Part shown: piece after piece, positions 34,511 through 42,022 of the stretch
Numbering within the stretch: position 1 is the first letter of the stretch
Layout of the letters: every line of letters begins with the position of its first letter
From: Syntrophobacterales bacterium
GTDB lineage: Bacteria > Desulfobacterota > BSN033 > WVXP01 > G020346125
Reading direction: 5' to 3'
Assembly (NCBI GenBank): GCA_020346125.1
Contig: CP070774.1
Span: forward strand, 1-42,284
DNA: 42,284 nucleotides
Notes under the pieces: generated by a model
Database searches by the model: none
Told to the model about the DNA's origin: nothing
Seen by the model: the letters and a program-made list of their open reading frames with translations, nothing else
Program-made: the position numbers and the translations under genes

Positions 34511-35776
34511 TCATGGTCCTCCCCCCTCCATATGTTGGAGCCGTGAAATTCGCTCTACGGGCGGGGGGTGGGAATAGTAAAACCAGGCATAGATCGGATG
34601 GGGCACAAGATTAGCTAAATTTTCAGCCGCCAATCGTCTGAGGGCGTCGCGCATGGGTTTGACCGTCCCCATAAGGGTAACGGCGGCATCATCCGCCTCA
34701 CGTTCAAACCTCCGGGAAATGGCCGATCCTATGGGACGAAAGAAATACCCAAGGGGGCTCAGGAGTGCGCAGACGAGAATCAGCCCGATATATGCGACGG
34801 GTTCTCCGAAACCGAAGGATTGGTATATGTAAGGCCAATGCAGCATTTTTGCTATAAGGTACAATCCAATCAATGAGAGTATCTCCATGACAACGAGTTG
34901 TTTGAGTATATGCTTTTTCCTCCAGTGTCCCACCTCGTGGGCGAGGACTGATAGTATCTCCTCCTCGGGATGAGAATCCAACAGGGTATCGAAGAGAACG
35001 ATCCGTTTTGTCCTTCCTATTCCGGTAAAATAAGCATTAGTGTGTTTGCTCCGCTTGCCGGCATCCATCTGAAACACCCCCCTGACCCGGAGCCCGGCTT
35101 TCTCCATCAGGGAAACGATCCGATCCTTCAGCTCTACATTGGAAATGGGCTCAAATTTGTTGAACAGCGGGGCGATCACCACCGGGTATGCCCATAGCAT
35201 TATCAGTTCAAAGGCCCCAATCGCCATCCAAGCCCACAGCCACCAGGTGTTACTGACATGGTAGAGCAATGCCAATAGAAGCAGAAGGAGCGCGCCGCTC
35301 AAGATCACCGATATGGCTATGCTTTTAATCCAATCGGAAAACCATAATTTGAGGGTTCTGGTATTAAATCCGTATCGGTCTTCAATCACAAAGGTACTGT
35401 AAAGGGCGAAGGGAATGTGAGTTAAATGAGAGATCATAGCGAGAACGGCGAAAAAGGCCAAGCCCCGGATAATGAAACTTGGCTGCCACCGGTTGATCGT
35501 TTCGTAGAGCCAAGGAAGAAAACCTGATAACAAGATGGCTAGCAAAAGCGCTTGATCAAACACTGTAACCACGATGCCGAAATTGCTGGAATCGGCGGTA
35601 TAAGCGGAAATTCTGGCTAGCTTCTCCCCATCTACCGATCCCTGAAAAACCCTTGGAACGTGTCCCCCTTTCTTGCGGAGATGGGAGACATTGAGCCGGT
35701 TGAGGGTGAGCTGAAACAGGGACCGAAGGGCGAAAACCACAAGGAAGGCGATCAGCAAATGGTTAAACTGGACCAT
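34511..35776 (-). CDS. M48-family (Ste24-like) membrane zinc metalloprotease
   Basis: A 421-residue polytopic membrane protease. The zinc-binding HEVGH is in EEEILSVLAHEVGHWRKKH, and the third ligand is in FEREADDAAVTLMG. The N-terminal part is a CAAX prenyl protease 1 N-terminal domain with several transmembrane helices, including IAFLVVFALRSLFQLTL at the start and FIEDRYGFNTRT-type loop before the core (here VIEDRYGFNTRTLKLW). NAYFTGIGRTKRIVLFDTLL precedes the HExxH as in Ste24. Bacterial members are presumed to clear membrane proteins. The gene is 29 bases after the DUF1786 gene. Confidence 0.9.
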   Translation of the reverse strand: MVQFNHLLIAFLVVFALRSLFQLTLNRLNVSHLRKKGGHVPRVFQGSVDGEKLARISAYTADSSNFGIVVTVFDQALLLAILLSGFLPWLYETINRWQPSFIIRGLAFFAVLAMISHLTHIPFALYSTFVIEDRYGFNTRTLKLWFSDWIKSIAISVILSGALLLLLLALLYHVSNTWWLWAWMAIGAFELIMLWAYPVVIAPLFNKFEPISNVELKDRIVSLMEKAGLRVRGVFQMDAGKRSKHTNAYFTGIGRTKRIVLFDTLLDSHPEEEILSVLAHEVGHWRKKHILKQLVVMEILSLIGLYLIAKMLHWPYIYQSFGFGEPVAYIGLILVCALLSPLGYFFRPIGSAISRRFEREADDAAVTLMGTVKPMRDALRRLAAENLANLVPHPIYAWFYYSHPPPVERISRLQHMEGGGP

Positions 35777-35805
35777 AGTTCTCAGCCTCGTTCTCCTGGA
35801 ATATT

Positions 35806-36900
35806 TCAGCCTGTTCCACCGAAATCGTCCCCAAGGGATACTCCCTCCCTCTCGGCCATGGCGAGGATGAGGCCAGCGGTTCCGGTCATCATATTGTCCC
35901 CAAAGGGGGCCCCAAGGACAATTCCCTCTATCTCTATCTGTCTCAGGATTCTCCGTTTCGGACCCGTGGCCAGGATCATCTCCACTTCATCAAACCCCAC
36001 GGTCTTTCGCGTGTAGGCCCCGTGTCCTCCTTCCGAGAGGATTCTCTCATGGGAGAGCCGTCCCCCGGCCAGATCGATGATGAGGGTTTTCAGAATCCCC
36101 GGGGTAATTGCGCGGGTGTGATACTCAAAGAATCCTCCAATCTCCCCGTCCAGGAGAAGGGCACCCAGGGTATGGGAGCTGGCAATATCCAACACGACGA
36201 TAGATCTTTTCCCTCGAGCCGATGGATCACTGGACGCCCCCAATACAGCCGCCATCCCCGTATCCATGAGATATATCTTGCCCGAAGAGACCTCTTTCGC
36301 GTCCATTGCCGCAGACCGCATTCGGCGGAGGCAAGACGGTATTCCGTCGGCCTCAAAGAGAAAGGCAGAGGGGTGTGGATCTTTTTCGATGATCCCCTTG
36401 AATATGTGGTGGCGAAAATCGAGGGATGAAATGTCCCGCCTAGGTCTTCCATGGTCCTGGACGCATATCCCGAAAAAGTCAAAGATCGGCTCAATCCCCA
36501 TGGATTTCACCATGGTCAGGATATCTTCAACCACGATATCTCCGGTCTTATACAAAGAGGTATTCCTTTTTTTAGCCTCCCGCTTGGCCTCCTTTGGGGT
36601 AATGAGCATCACCCCAAGGTTTTTAACCCTTTCTTGGCGATGATGAATGCTTTCGGCAGCGGAGGGGGTCATCATGATCCTGCACTGCTGGGCTTTTGTT
36701 TTAATGACCTCGGTAAGGAAACCGCCCCCCATTTGATGCCCCGTTATGACGATGCGACTGCTCTTACAGGCCACTAACCTTTCGGAGAGGCTCCGGGTTG
36801 GGGATTTCACCACAAATTTAAATTGATCCCCTGAACTGGTATCGAGAAACATGGCGTCCAGGGTGCTGGCGCCCACGTCTATGGCCAAGAAGCGTGCCAT
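35806..36900 (-). CDS. DUF1786 ASKHA-type ATPase-like protein
   Basis: A 364-residue protein of the COG4012/DUF1786 family. The N-terminus ARFLAIDVGASTLDAMFLD has the phosphate-1 motif of the actin/hexokinase/HSP70 fold. A second phosphate motif is likely in RSIVVLDIASSHTLGALL (about 235-252). GHQMGGGF and DHGRPRRDIS are other conserved blocks. Some annotations label the family as pyruvate formate-lyase activating enzyme, but no radical SAM cysteine motif is present, so that label is not supported. It heads a minus-strand run (DUF1786, M48 protease, DUF1847, TM0106 nuclease). The Shine-Dalgarno before its ATG is weak. Confidence 0.82.
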   Translation of the reverse strand: MARFLAIDVGASTLDAMFLDTSSGDQFKFVVKSPTRSLSERLVACKSSRIVITGHQMGGGFLTEVIKTKAQQCRIMMTPSAAESIHHRQERVKNLGVMLITPKEAKREAKKRNTSLYKTGDIVVEDILTMVKSMGIEPIFDFFGICVQDHGRPRRDISSLDFRHHIFKGIIEKDPHPSAFLFEADGIPSCLRRMRSAAMDAKEVSSGKIYLMDTGMAAVLGASSDPSARGKRSIVVLDIASSHTLGALLLDGEIGGFFEYHTRAITPGILKTLIIDLAGGRLSHERILSEGGHGAYTRKTVGFDEVEMILATGPKRRILRQIEIEGIVLGAPFGDNMMTGTAGLILAMAEREGVSLGDDFGGTG

Positions 36901-37177
36901 TGATGTTACCGTACCCTCACCAACTATAGCGTTAACTCTTTTTATTCTAACATAAAAATAAAGGGGGACTCCACGAGACGGAACCAGTTGTTGCCAGGAT
37001 TCCCTGGAACGAACAGTAAAGAATTTTCGCTAACCATTCCTCTTGAATCGAACTCTATAATGGTCAAACATTTTTTTTCTGGAGCGAAAGGGAATTAGGG
37101 CACCCAGACCGCGGAATATTGAGATAATGTGACAGAGAAGTACTCAAGACACTTCTGTACCCTATGGATTAAAAGAT
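36901..37177. repeat. Intergenic region with repeat family C copy
   Basis: About 280 bases without a gene between nth and the DUF1786 gene. At 37055-37140 the words TGGTCAAACATTTTTTTT, GAGCGAAAGGGAATTAG, CCGCGGAATATTGA follow the same order as TAGTCTAAAATTCTTTTCAG, GAGCGAAAGGGAATTTAG, CCGCGAATCATTGA at 13093-13162. The two copies are in the same orientation. Nothing else is recognised. Confidence 0.5.
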
Positions 37178-37843
37178 CTAACTATTCGATCTAACCTCTT
37201 CCTTCCACCAGATACCCTCATCGCAGAGATCCACAATCTTGCATTCGCCATGCCTCGGTTTCCGGGCTATACAGATTGAACGGCCATGGAGGATGAGGAG
37301 GTTTGAGAACCGAATCCATTGATCCTTTGGCACGACCTCCATGAGGTCGAATTCGACCTTGGTTGGATCGGTATTTTTTGTGAGCCCGATGAGCCTTGAC
37401 ACCCTAAGGACATGGGTATCCACCACGATTCCGGGAATGCCAAAGATTTCCCCCAATACCAGATTAGCGGTCTTCCTTCCAATGCCCGAAAGGGAGACCA
37501 GATCCTCGAGATTATCCGGGACTTTTCCGTTGAATTTCTCCACAAGCTCGGCAGAGAAGCCTTTGATGGCCTTGGCCTTGTTTCGGAAGAATCCCGTCGG
37601 ACGGATATCATCCTCCAGTTCCGCTAAATCGACACCAGCATAGTCTCCGGCGGACCTGTATTTCCTGAACAGATCGCGCGTCACCTTGTTGACTCTCTCG
37701 TCCGTACACTGGGCGGAAAGAACCGTGGCCACCAGAAGCTCTAGCGGATTGATGAAGTGAAGGGCCGTTTTGGCATTGGGATACTCACTACCCAGAAGGT
37801 CTATGATTTGTCTTACCCTCTTTTCATCCCACCCTTTTTCCAT
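37178..37843 (-). CDS. nth: Endonuclease III (DNA glycosylase/AP lyase) with His in a cluster-ligand position
   Basis: Removes oxidised pyrimidines from DNA and cleaves the AP site. The helix-hairpin-helix LSGIGRKTANLVLGE contains the catalytic Lys, and the catalytic Asp is in IVVDTHVLRVSRL. The C-terminal 4Fe-4S loop normally reads CX6CX2CX5C. Here it reads C-IARKPR-H-GE-C-KIVDL-C, so the second Cys is His (codon CAT, 37231-37233 region on the minus strand). About 221 residues from ATG 37843, near the usual 210-220. The TTG at 37867 is a weaker start. Activity is probably retained. Confidence 0.9.
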   Translation of the reverse strand: MEKGWDEKRVRQIIDLLGSEYPNAKTALHFINPLELLVATVLSAQCTDERVNKVTRDLFRKYRSAGDYAGVDLAELEDDIRPTGFFRNKAKAIKGFSAELVEKFNGKVPDNLEDLVSLSGIGRKTANLVLGEIFGIPGIVVDTHVLRVSRLIGLTKNTDPTKVEFDLMEVVPKDQWIRFSNLLILHGRSICIARKPRHGECKIVDLCDEGIWWKEEVRSNS

Positions 37844-38009
37844 TTGCCCCCCCCCACAGAAAGCCAATTCTAAATTAGCAAAGTGGAATGAATTTCACAA
37901 GGAAAATAGCTGCTTTAAATCCGCAGGTATTTTCCCTATTGACTTTCTTCGGACGGATATGCGATAGTTTTTATATATCCTCCGAGCCATTCTTCCTAAA
38001 CCTCAAACG
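37844..38009. promoter_or_regulatory. Promoter region of the Moco biosynthesis operon
   Basis: TTGACT (37939-37944), an 18-base spacer and GATAGT (37963-37968) form a plausible sigma-70 promoter. Transcription would begin near 37975, about 35 bases before the riboswitch aptamer. The divergent nth promoter must also lie in this interval but was not resolved. Confidence 0.45.
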
Positions 38010-38089
38010 ATGGGGCATGGCGGATGGCCGATAGGGCATAGCTGGAAACGGCTGTACCTCCCGTGTTTGGAAAGGAGACGCTTCCCCAT
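38010..38089 (+). ncRNA. Moco (molybdopterin/tungstopterin cofactor) riboswitch aptamer
   Basis: The 3' conserved core CTCCCGTGTTTGGAAAGG at 38058-38075 closely matches the E. coli moaA leader motif (CTCCCGTATCTGGAAAGG). The outer stem P1 is ATGGGG (38010-38015) with CCCCAT (38084-38089). The element sits directly upstream of moaA, moaC, MOSC and mogA, as expected for feedback control by the cofactor. Boundaries are approximate. Distinguishing Moco from Tuco specificity is not possible from the sequence by eye. Confidence 0.88.
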
Positions 38090-38097
38090 AAGAGGGA

Positions 38098-38134
38098 AAA
38101 AACCAACGGCCAAACGCGGGTGTTGGTTTTTTTT
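38098..38134 (+). terminator. Rho-independent terminator of the Moco riboswitch leader
   Basis: Stem AACCAAC (38101-38107) with GTTGGTT (38122-38128), extendable by A-U pairs, followed by an unbroken run of eight T ending at 38134. It lies between the aptamer and moaA. The loop (38110-38120) is complementary over 11 bases to the aptamer core at 38060-38070, so terminator and that alternative helix should exclude each other. Confidence 0.85.
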
Positions 38135-38181
38135 ATTAAGCGCACTAGTTCTCTGTCGTGGTCGGGCGCCGAGTTGAAACG

Positions 38182-39165
38182 ATGTTGATGGATAACTTCG
38201 CTAGAAGGATAAATTACCTCCGGATCTCAATCACCGACCGGTGTAATTTGAGATGCAGGTATTGTATGCCCGATGAGGGCATTTCCCTGATTCCCCACGC
38301 AGAGGTTCTGAGATATGAGGAAATCCTTCAGGTGGCAAGGCTTTTCGTCCAATTAGGTATCAACAAAATCCGCCTAACAGGGGGTGAACCGCTGGCTAGA
38401 AAGGGGGTCTTGGATCTCATTCGGAGGATTTCACGAATCCAGGAAATTGAAGATCTGAGCCTCACCACGAATGGGGTCCTCTTGGGTGAATTCGCCTCTG
38501 ATCTGGTCAGGATGGGGATCAAACGAATTAACATCAGCCTTGATACATTAAATAGGGAGAAATTTGCTTATATAACCCGGAGGGACCGATTCCCCGATGT
38601 ATACAAGGGGATCGAAAAGGCCCTTGAGGTCGGGCTTTCCCCGGTTAAACTCAATGTAGTGGCTATTAAGGGGTTCAATGACGATGAAATTCTCCACTTT
38701 GCGAAATTGACCCTCGAAAAACCCCTGACCGTGCGCTTCATCGAATTCATGCCTACGGGCGGAGTGGATCTCTGGAGTCGGGATCATTTGTTGACCGCCG
38801 ATATGATCCGAAATGAGATCGAAAAAATGTGTCCCTTGATCCCCGTGGATGGCGAAGAAAGGGATGGCCCAGCTGCGCGATTTCGCCTCAATGGTGCGGT
38901 GGGAGAACTCGGTTTCATCAGCCCTATCAGTAGACATTTCTGCACCTATTGCAACCGGTTGAGGTTAACTCCCGATGGCAAGTTGAGGGCGTGCCTCTTC
39001 TCCGATGTTGAAATCGATCTGAAGTCCCATTTGAGAAATCACTGTAACGATGAGAAATTGAAGGATCTCCTCATAACCGCTTTACGGAACAAGCCGAAAA
39101 AACACACCATTGATACGGCCCTGTTCAGGAAATGCCAACGAACTATGTCGACTATTGGGGGATGA
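38182..39165 (+). CDS. moaA: GTP 3',8-cyclase MoaA
   Basis: Radical SAM enzyme that makes 3',8-cyclo-GTP in the first step of molybdopterin synthesis. The N-terminal cluster motif is CNLRCRYC in LRISITDRCNLRCRYCMPDEG. The C-terminal substrate-binding cluster is FCTYCNRLRLTPDGKLRACLF. LTGGEPLARKGVLDLI and KLNVVAIKGFND are family blocks. ATG 38182 (MLMDNFARRINYLR) is chosen because homologues start here; an in-frame GTG at 38158 is also possible. About 327 residues. It ends in a less common ...RKCQRTMSTIGG, where many end in MxxIGG. Expression is under the riboswitch. Confidence 0.96.
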   Translation: MLMDNFARRINYLRISITDRCNLRCRYCMPDEGISLIPHAEVLRYEEILQVARLFVQLGINKIRLTGGEPLARKGVLDLIRRISRIQEIEDLSLTTNGVLLGEFASDLVRMGIKRINISLDTLNREKFAYITRRDRFPDVYKGIEKALEVGLSPVKLNVVAIKGFNDDEILHFAKLTLEKPLTVRFIEFMPTGGVDLWSRDHLLTADMIRNEIEKMCPLIPVDGEERDGPAARFRLNGAVGELGFISPISRHFCTYCNRLRLTPDGKLRACLFSDVEIDLKSHLRNHCNDEKLKDLLITALRNKPKKHTIDTALFRKCQRTMSTIGG

Positions 39166-39191
39166 ATCAAGGGTAAAGAGGGAATACTGAT

Positions 39192-39704
39192 ATGAAGAAA
39201 AAGAATGATCTTACCCATTTCGATGAAGGGGGAAAGGCCAGGATGGTGGATGTAAGCCATAAGGATGCCACCCTTAGGGAGGCCATTGCCCATGGCTCAA
39301 TCTCCATGAATCGGGAAACCTTTCGGATGATCATGGATAGAAGGATCGCAAAGGGGAATGTCCTGGGGGTAGCCCGAGTGGCGGGGATCATGGGGGCAAA
39401 GCGAACCGCCGATCTCATCCCCATGTGTCATCCCCTGAATATCACCAACGTGGAGATAGAGTTTTTTCTCTCTCAAGGAGAGAACAAAATCGAAATCGAG
39501 GCCAGGGTTAAAACCAGTGGTCAAACGGGAGTGGAAATGGAGGCTTTTATGGCTGTCTGCATGGCAGCCCTGACTATCTATGACATGTGTAAGGCGGTGG
39601 ATCGAGGCATGGTCATCTCGGACATCCATCTGGTTGAAAAGAAAGGCGGCAAAAGCGGCACCTTTCGGTGGAAGGGGGAGAAGGAGGATGCCCATAAAGG
39701 GTAA
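39192..39704 (+). CDS. moaC: Cyclic pyranopterin monophosphate synthase MoaC
   Basis: Converts 3',8-cyclo-GTP to cyclic pyranopterin monophosphate, the second step after MoaA. The 170 residues are typical. LTHFDEGGKARMVDVSHKDAT is the family N-terminus. The core has KRTADLIPMCHPLNIT with active-site residues, TSGQTGVEMEAFMAVCMAAL and TIYDMCKAVDRGMVISDIHL with the catalytic Lys/Asp. It begins 26 bases after moaA, and the following MOSC gene overlaps its end by 17 bases. Confidence 0.97.
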   Translation: MKKKNDLTHFDEGGKARMVDVSHKDATLREAIAHGSISMNRETFRMIMDRRIAKGNVLGVARVAGIMGAKRTADLIPMCHPLNITNVEIEFFLSQGENKIEIEARVKTSGQTGVEMEAFMAVCMAALTIYDMCKAVDRGMVISDIHLVEKKGGKSGTFRWKGEKEDAHKG

Positions 39705-40134
39705 AGTTTTAGCAGTGAACACTAGCCGGGACAAGGGTACTAAGAAACGGAACGCCCACAGATGTGAACTTCTAATGGGATTTGGCCTTAAGGGGGATGC
39801 CCACGGTGGCAATTGGCACCGTCAGGTGAGCCTTCTTGCCAATGAAAGCATTGATAAAATGAGGCAAAAGGGATTAAAAGCGACCTATGGGGACTTCGCG
39901 GAAAATATTACAACTGAGGGCATCGACCTCATGAGCCTTCCCATCGGGACCACGTTGCGGATCGGCCGTGAGGCGATCCTTAGGATGACTCAAAAGGGGA
40001 AAGAATGCCACGACCGATGTGCAATCTATTATCAGATGGGGGACTGTGTTATGCCCCGTGAGGGGGTATTTGCCGAAGTCCTCCAGCCCGGCCAAATCGT
40101 GGTGGGCGATTCCATAGAGGTGATGGAGGAGTGA
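39688..40134 (+). CDS. MOSC-domain protein
   Basis: A 148-residue MOSC domain (MoaA/MoCo sulfurase C-terminal-like). Conserved parts are GFGLKGDAHGGNWHRQVSLL, FAENITTEGIDLMSLPIGT and GKECHDRCAIY, where Cys residues include the expected conserved one. Such small MOSC proteins in Moco operons are thought to bind or transfer sulfur or cofactor, but the reaction is not proved. The start at ATG 39688, following GAAGGAGG, is chosen over the longer in-frame ORF from 39580 that overlaps moaC. Its TGA overlaps the GTG start of mogA by three bases. Confidence 0.9.
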   Translation: MPIKGKVLAVNTSRDKGTKKRNAHRCELLMGFGLKGDAHGGNWHRQVSLLANESIDKMRQKGLKATYGDFAENITTEGIDLMSLPIGTTLRIGREAILRMTQKGKECHDRCAIYYQMGDCVMPREGVFAEVLQPGQIVVGDSIEVMEE

Positions 40135-40619
40135 AGATCAAGGTCTCCATTTTGACCATAAGCGACAAGGGGGCCCGAGGGGAAAGGGAGGATACCAGCG
40201 GAATCATCATTCAAGACCTCTTGAAAGGGCTTCCCTCCGAAGTGATCCACTATGAGATCATCCCGGACGAGAGAAATGTGATCAAAGAGGCTCTCATCCG
40301 ATGTGCGGATGTGCTCCATTCGGACCTTATCTTAACTACGGGGGGAACGGGTCTGAGCCCCAGGGACCTCACCCCGGATGCAACCCTTGAAGTGATCGAA
40401 AAGGAGGTTCCGGGCTTCTCGGAAGCCATGAGGGCGGAGGGACTGAAAAATACTCCCTACGCCATAATCTCCAGGGCCATCTGCGGGATCAGGAAGCAAA
40501 CCCTCATCGTCAACCTGCCCGGCAGCCCAAAGGCCGTAAGGGAATGCCTGAATGTGATTCTTCCCGCCCTACCCCACGCTCTATTGAAACTCAAGGGCGA
40601 TCAGGAGGAATGTGGATAG
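40131..40619 (+). CDS. mogA: Molybdopterin adenylyltransferase (MogA/MoaB-type)
   Basis: Adenylylates molybdopterin before metal insertion. The 162 residues match MogA/MoaB. Motifs are LTISDKGARGEREDTSG at the N-terminus, LILTTGGTGLSPRDLTPDATL and the closing NLPGSPKAVRECLNVILPALPH. It starts at GTG 40131 with GGAGGAG upstream, inside the end of the MOSC gene (4-base overlap). It is the last gene of the riboswitch-controlled unit moaA-moaC-MOSC-mogA and ends 5 bases from convergent tilS. MoaB and MogA names are used for the same activity in different bacteria. Confidence 0.9.
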   Translation: MKIKVSILTISDKGARGEREDTSGIIIQDLLKGLPSEVIHYEIIPDERNVIKEALIRCADVLHSDLILTTGGTGLSPRDLTPDATLEVIEKEVPGFSEAMRAEGLKNTPYAIISRAICGIRKQTLIVNLPGSPKAVRECLNVILPALPHALLKLKGDQEECG

Positions 40620-40624
40620 CCGAG

Positions 40625-42022
40625 TTATGGATAATCCAGGTACTCGGCCCTTAAAACCCTCTTCGATCCCTCTGTGAGCTTGAAGCATTCGTTGACCCTG
40701 TATCCCACCACCCAAACAATGGTTCCCCGTGAAATTAATAGTGGAATTCGCCGACGAAGGGCCTTGGGAGTTTTTGTATTGATAAAAAAATCCTTCAATT
40801 TCTTGTGGCCCTTCATCCCCAAGGGGATGAATCGATCTCCTTCCTTGAAGCTTCTCAGGGTCAATGGGTGGGTCAATTTATCATCGTCCAGGTAAGCGAC
40901 CTTCGAATCGATATCCTTAGGGGTACCTTTCCTTACCCTTTCTATTCTGGTGATGAGTTTCTTCCCCAAGCCCTCCAATATGGTGATCCCCGGGACATCG
41001 ATGATGTATTCGAAGGGAGAAACGGCGGGGGGCCTCCCCTTCCTGATGAAAAGCTCCGTATAGTGCTTTTCGGCGCGGATCCCCTGGGGTAGATTCAGCA
41101 TCTTGTTTGGAGCCCGATGAGTGAGAAGCCGGAAAATCCCATCAAGATGAATGGTCTTGATGCTCCTCAGATCTCCTCCAAGCATTATGGCCAACATCTT
41201 TTGGAGTACCCGGAAACAAATCGCCTCGTGAAATGCCTTGAGCCTCGGAATATCGAGGCTGAGCTCCTCACCGTCCCCTTTGACCAGCCCGGCCATGACT
41301 TCTTCGGCTTTTCGGTCCAGATAGTCATCCTCTCTGGAGAGAATCGAGGCCATTCTGGTCAAACCTACCTTGATATGAGGGTTATATTCCCCTTGCAAAT
41401 GGGGGATGAGATCATGGCGCACCTTATTCCTCAGGTATATGTCTTTGATATTGGAGCTATCGGTGACAAAGGAAAGGCCCTCCTTATCGGCGAACCTTTC
41501 AATCTCCTCCCTCGATACCTCGATGAGTGGACGAATATAGCCCCCGCTTCGTACAGGCGGAATTCCCTTTAACCCCCTCAAACCTGTCCCACGAATCACT
41601 CGCATCAAAATCGTTTCGGCCTGATCATCAGCTGTCTGCCCCATAGCTACCTTTTGTCCGCCATATTTTTCCCTCATTTCCTCGTAAAAATCATACCTCG
41701 CCTTCCTAGCCGCCTCTTGAAGGGAGATATGTTCCCTTCTCGCCAGAGCCGGGACGTTGGTCACCGCTGTTTCGAAGGAAAGGGCCAATCCTTGGGCCAC
41801 ATTTCGAACAAAGTCCGCTTCCCCCCGCGCCTCCTCCCCTCGGATACCATGATCCAAATGTGCAACAATCAGGGATAGATCATATTCATCCCGTAGGGCC
41901 ATTAATACATTGAGGAGAACCACCGAATCGATCCCTCCCGAGACCCCTACGATTACTCTATCCCCTTCTTGGAGCATCCGATATTTTTCTACCGTTGCCT
42001 TAACCTTGCTGATGAAATCCAA
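40625..42022 (-). CDS. tilS: tRNA(Ile)-lysidine synthase TilS
   Basis: Attaches lysine to C34 of the AUA-decoding tRNA-Ile. The PP-loop SGGIDSVVLLNVL at about residues 29-41 binds ATP. The family block AHLDHGIRGEEARGEADFV and the HHtADDQAET-equivalent (MGQTADDQAETILMRVIRGTG) follow, with DSSNIKDIYLRNKVRHDLIP. The C-terminal TilS domain has LTLRSFKEGDRFIPLGMKGHKKLKDFFINTK (31-residue block quoted here only by its ends LTLRSF and FFINTK elsewhere). The 465 residues are full length. The start is TTG at 42022, with GGGAG 8 bases upstream. Confidence 0.94.
   Translation of the reverse strand: MDFISKVKATVEKYRMLQEGDRVIVGVSGGIDSVVLLNVLMALRDEYDLSLIVAHLDHGIRGEEARGEADFVRNVAQGLALSFETAVTNVPALARREHISLQEAARKARYDFYEEMREKYGGQKVAMGQTADDQAETILMRVIRGTGLRGLKGIPPVRSGGYIRPLIEVSREEIERFADKEGLSFVTDSSNIKDIYLRNKVRHDLIPHLQGEYNPHIKVGLTRMASILSREDDYLDRKAEEVMAGLVKGDGEELSLDIPRLKAFHEAICFRVLQKMLAIMLGGDLRSIKTIHLDGIFRLLTHRAPNKMLNLPQGIRAEKHYTELFIRKGRPPAVSPFEYIIDVPGITILEGLGKKLITRIERVRKGTPKDIDSKVAYLDDDKLTHPLTLRSFKEGDRFIPLGMKGHKKLKDFFINTKTPKALRRRIPLLISRGTIVWVVGYRVNECFKLTEGSKRVLRAEYLDYP

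Noticed and set aside
35806-36900. Pyruvate formate-lyase activating enzyme label for the DUF1786 protein
   Set aside because: There is no CxxxCxxC radical SAM motif; the visible motifs are those of the ASKHA ATPase fold.
41117-41572. Long plus-strand ORF opposite tilS
   Set aside because: It is a reading-frame shadow of tilS, which has complete conserved motifs.
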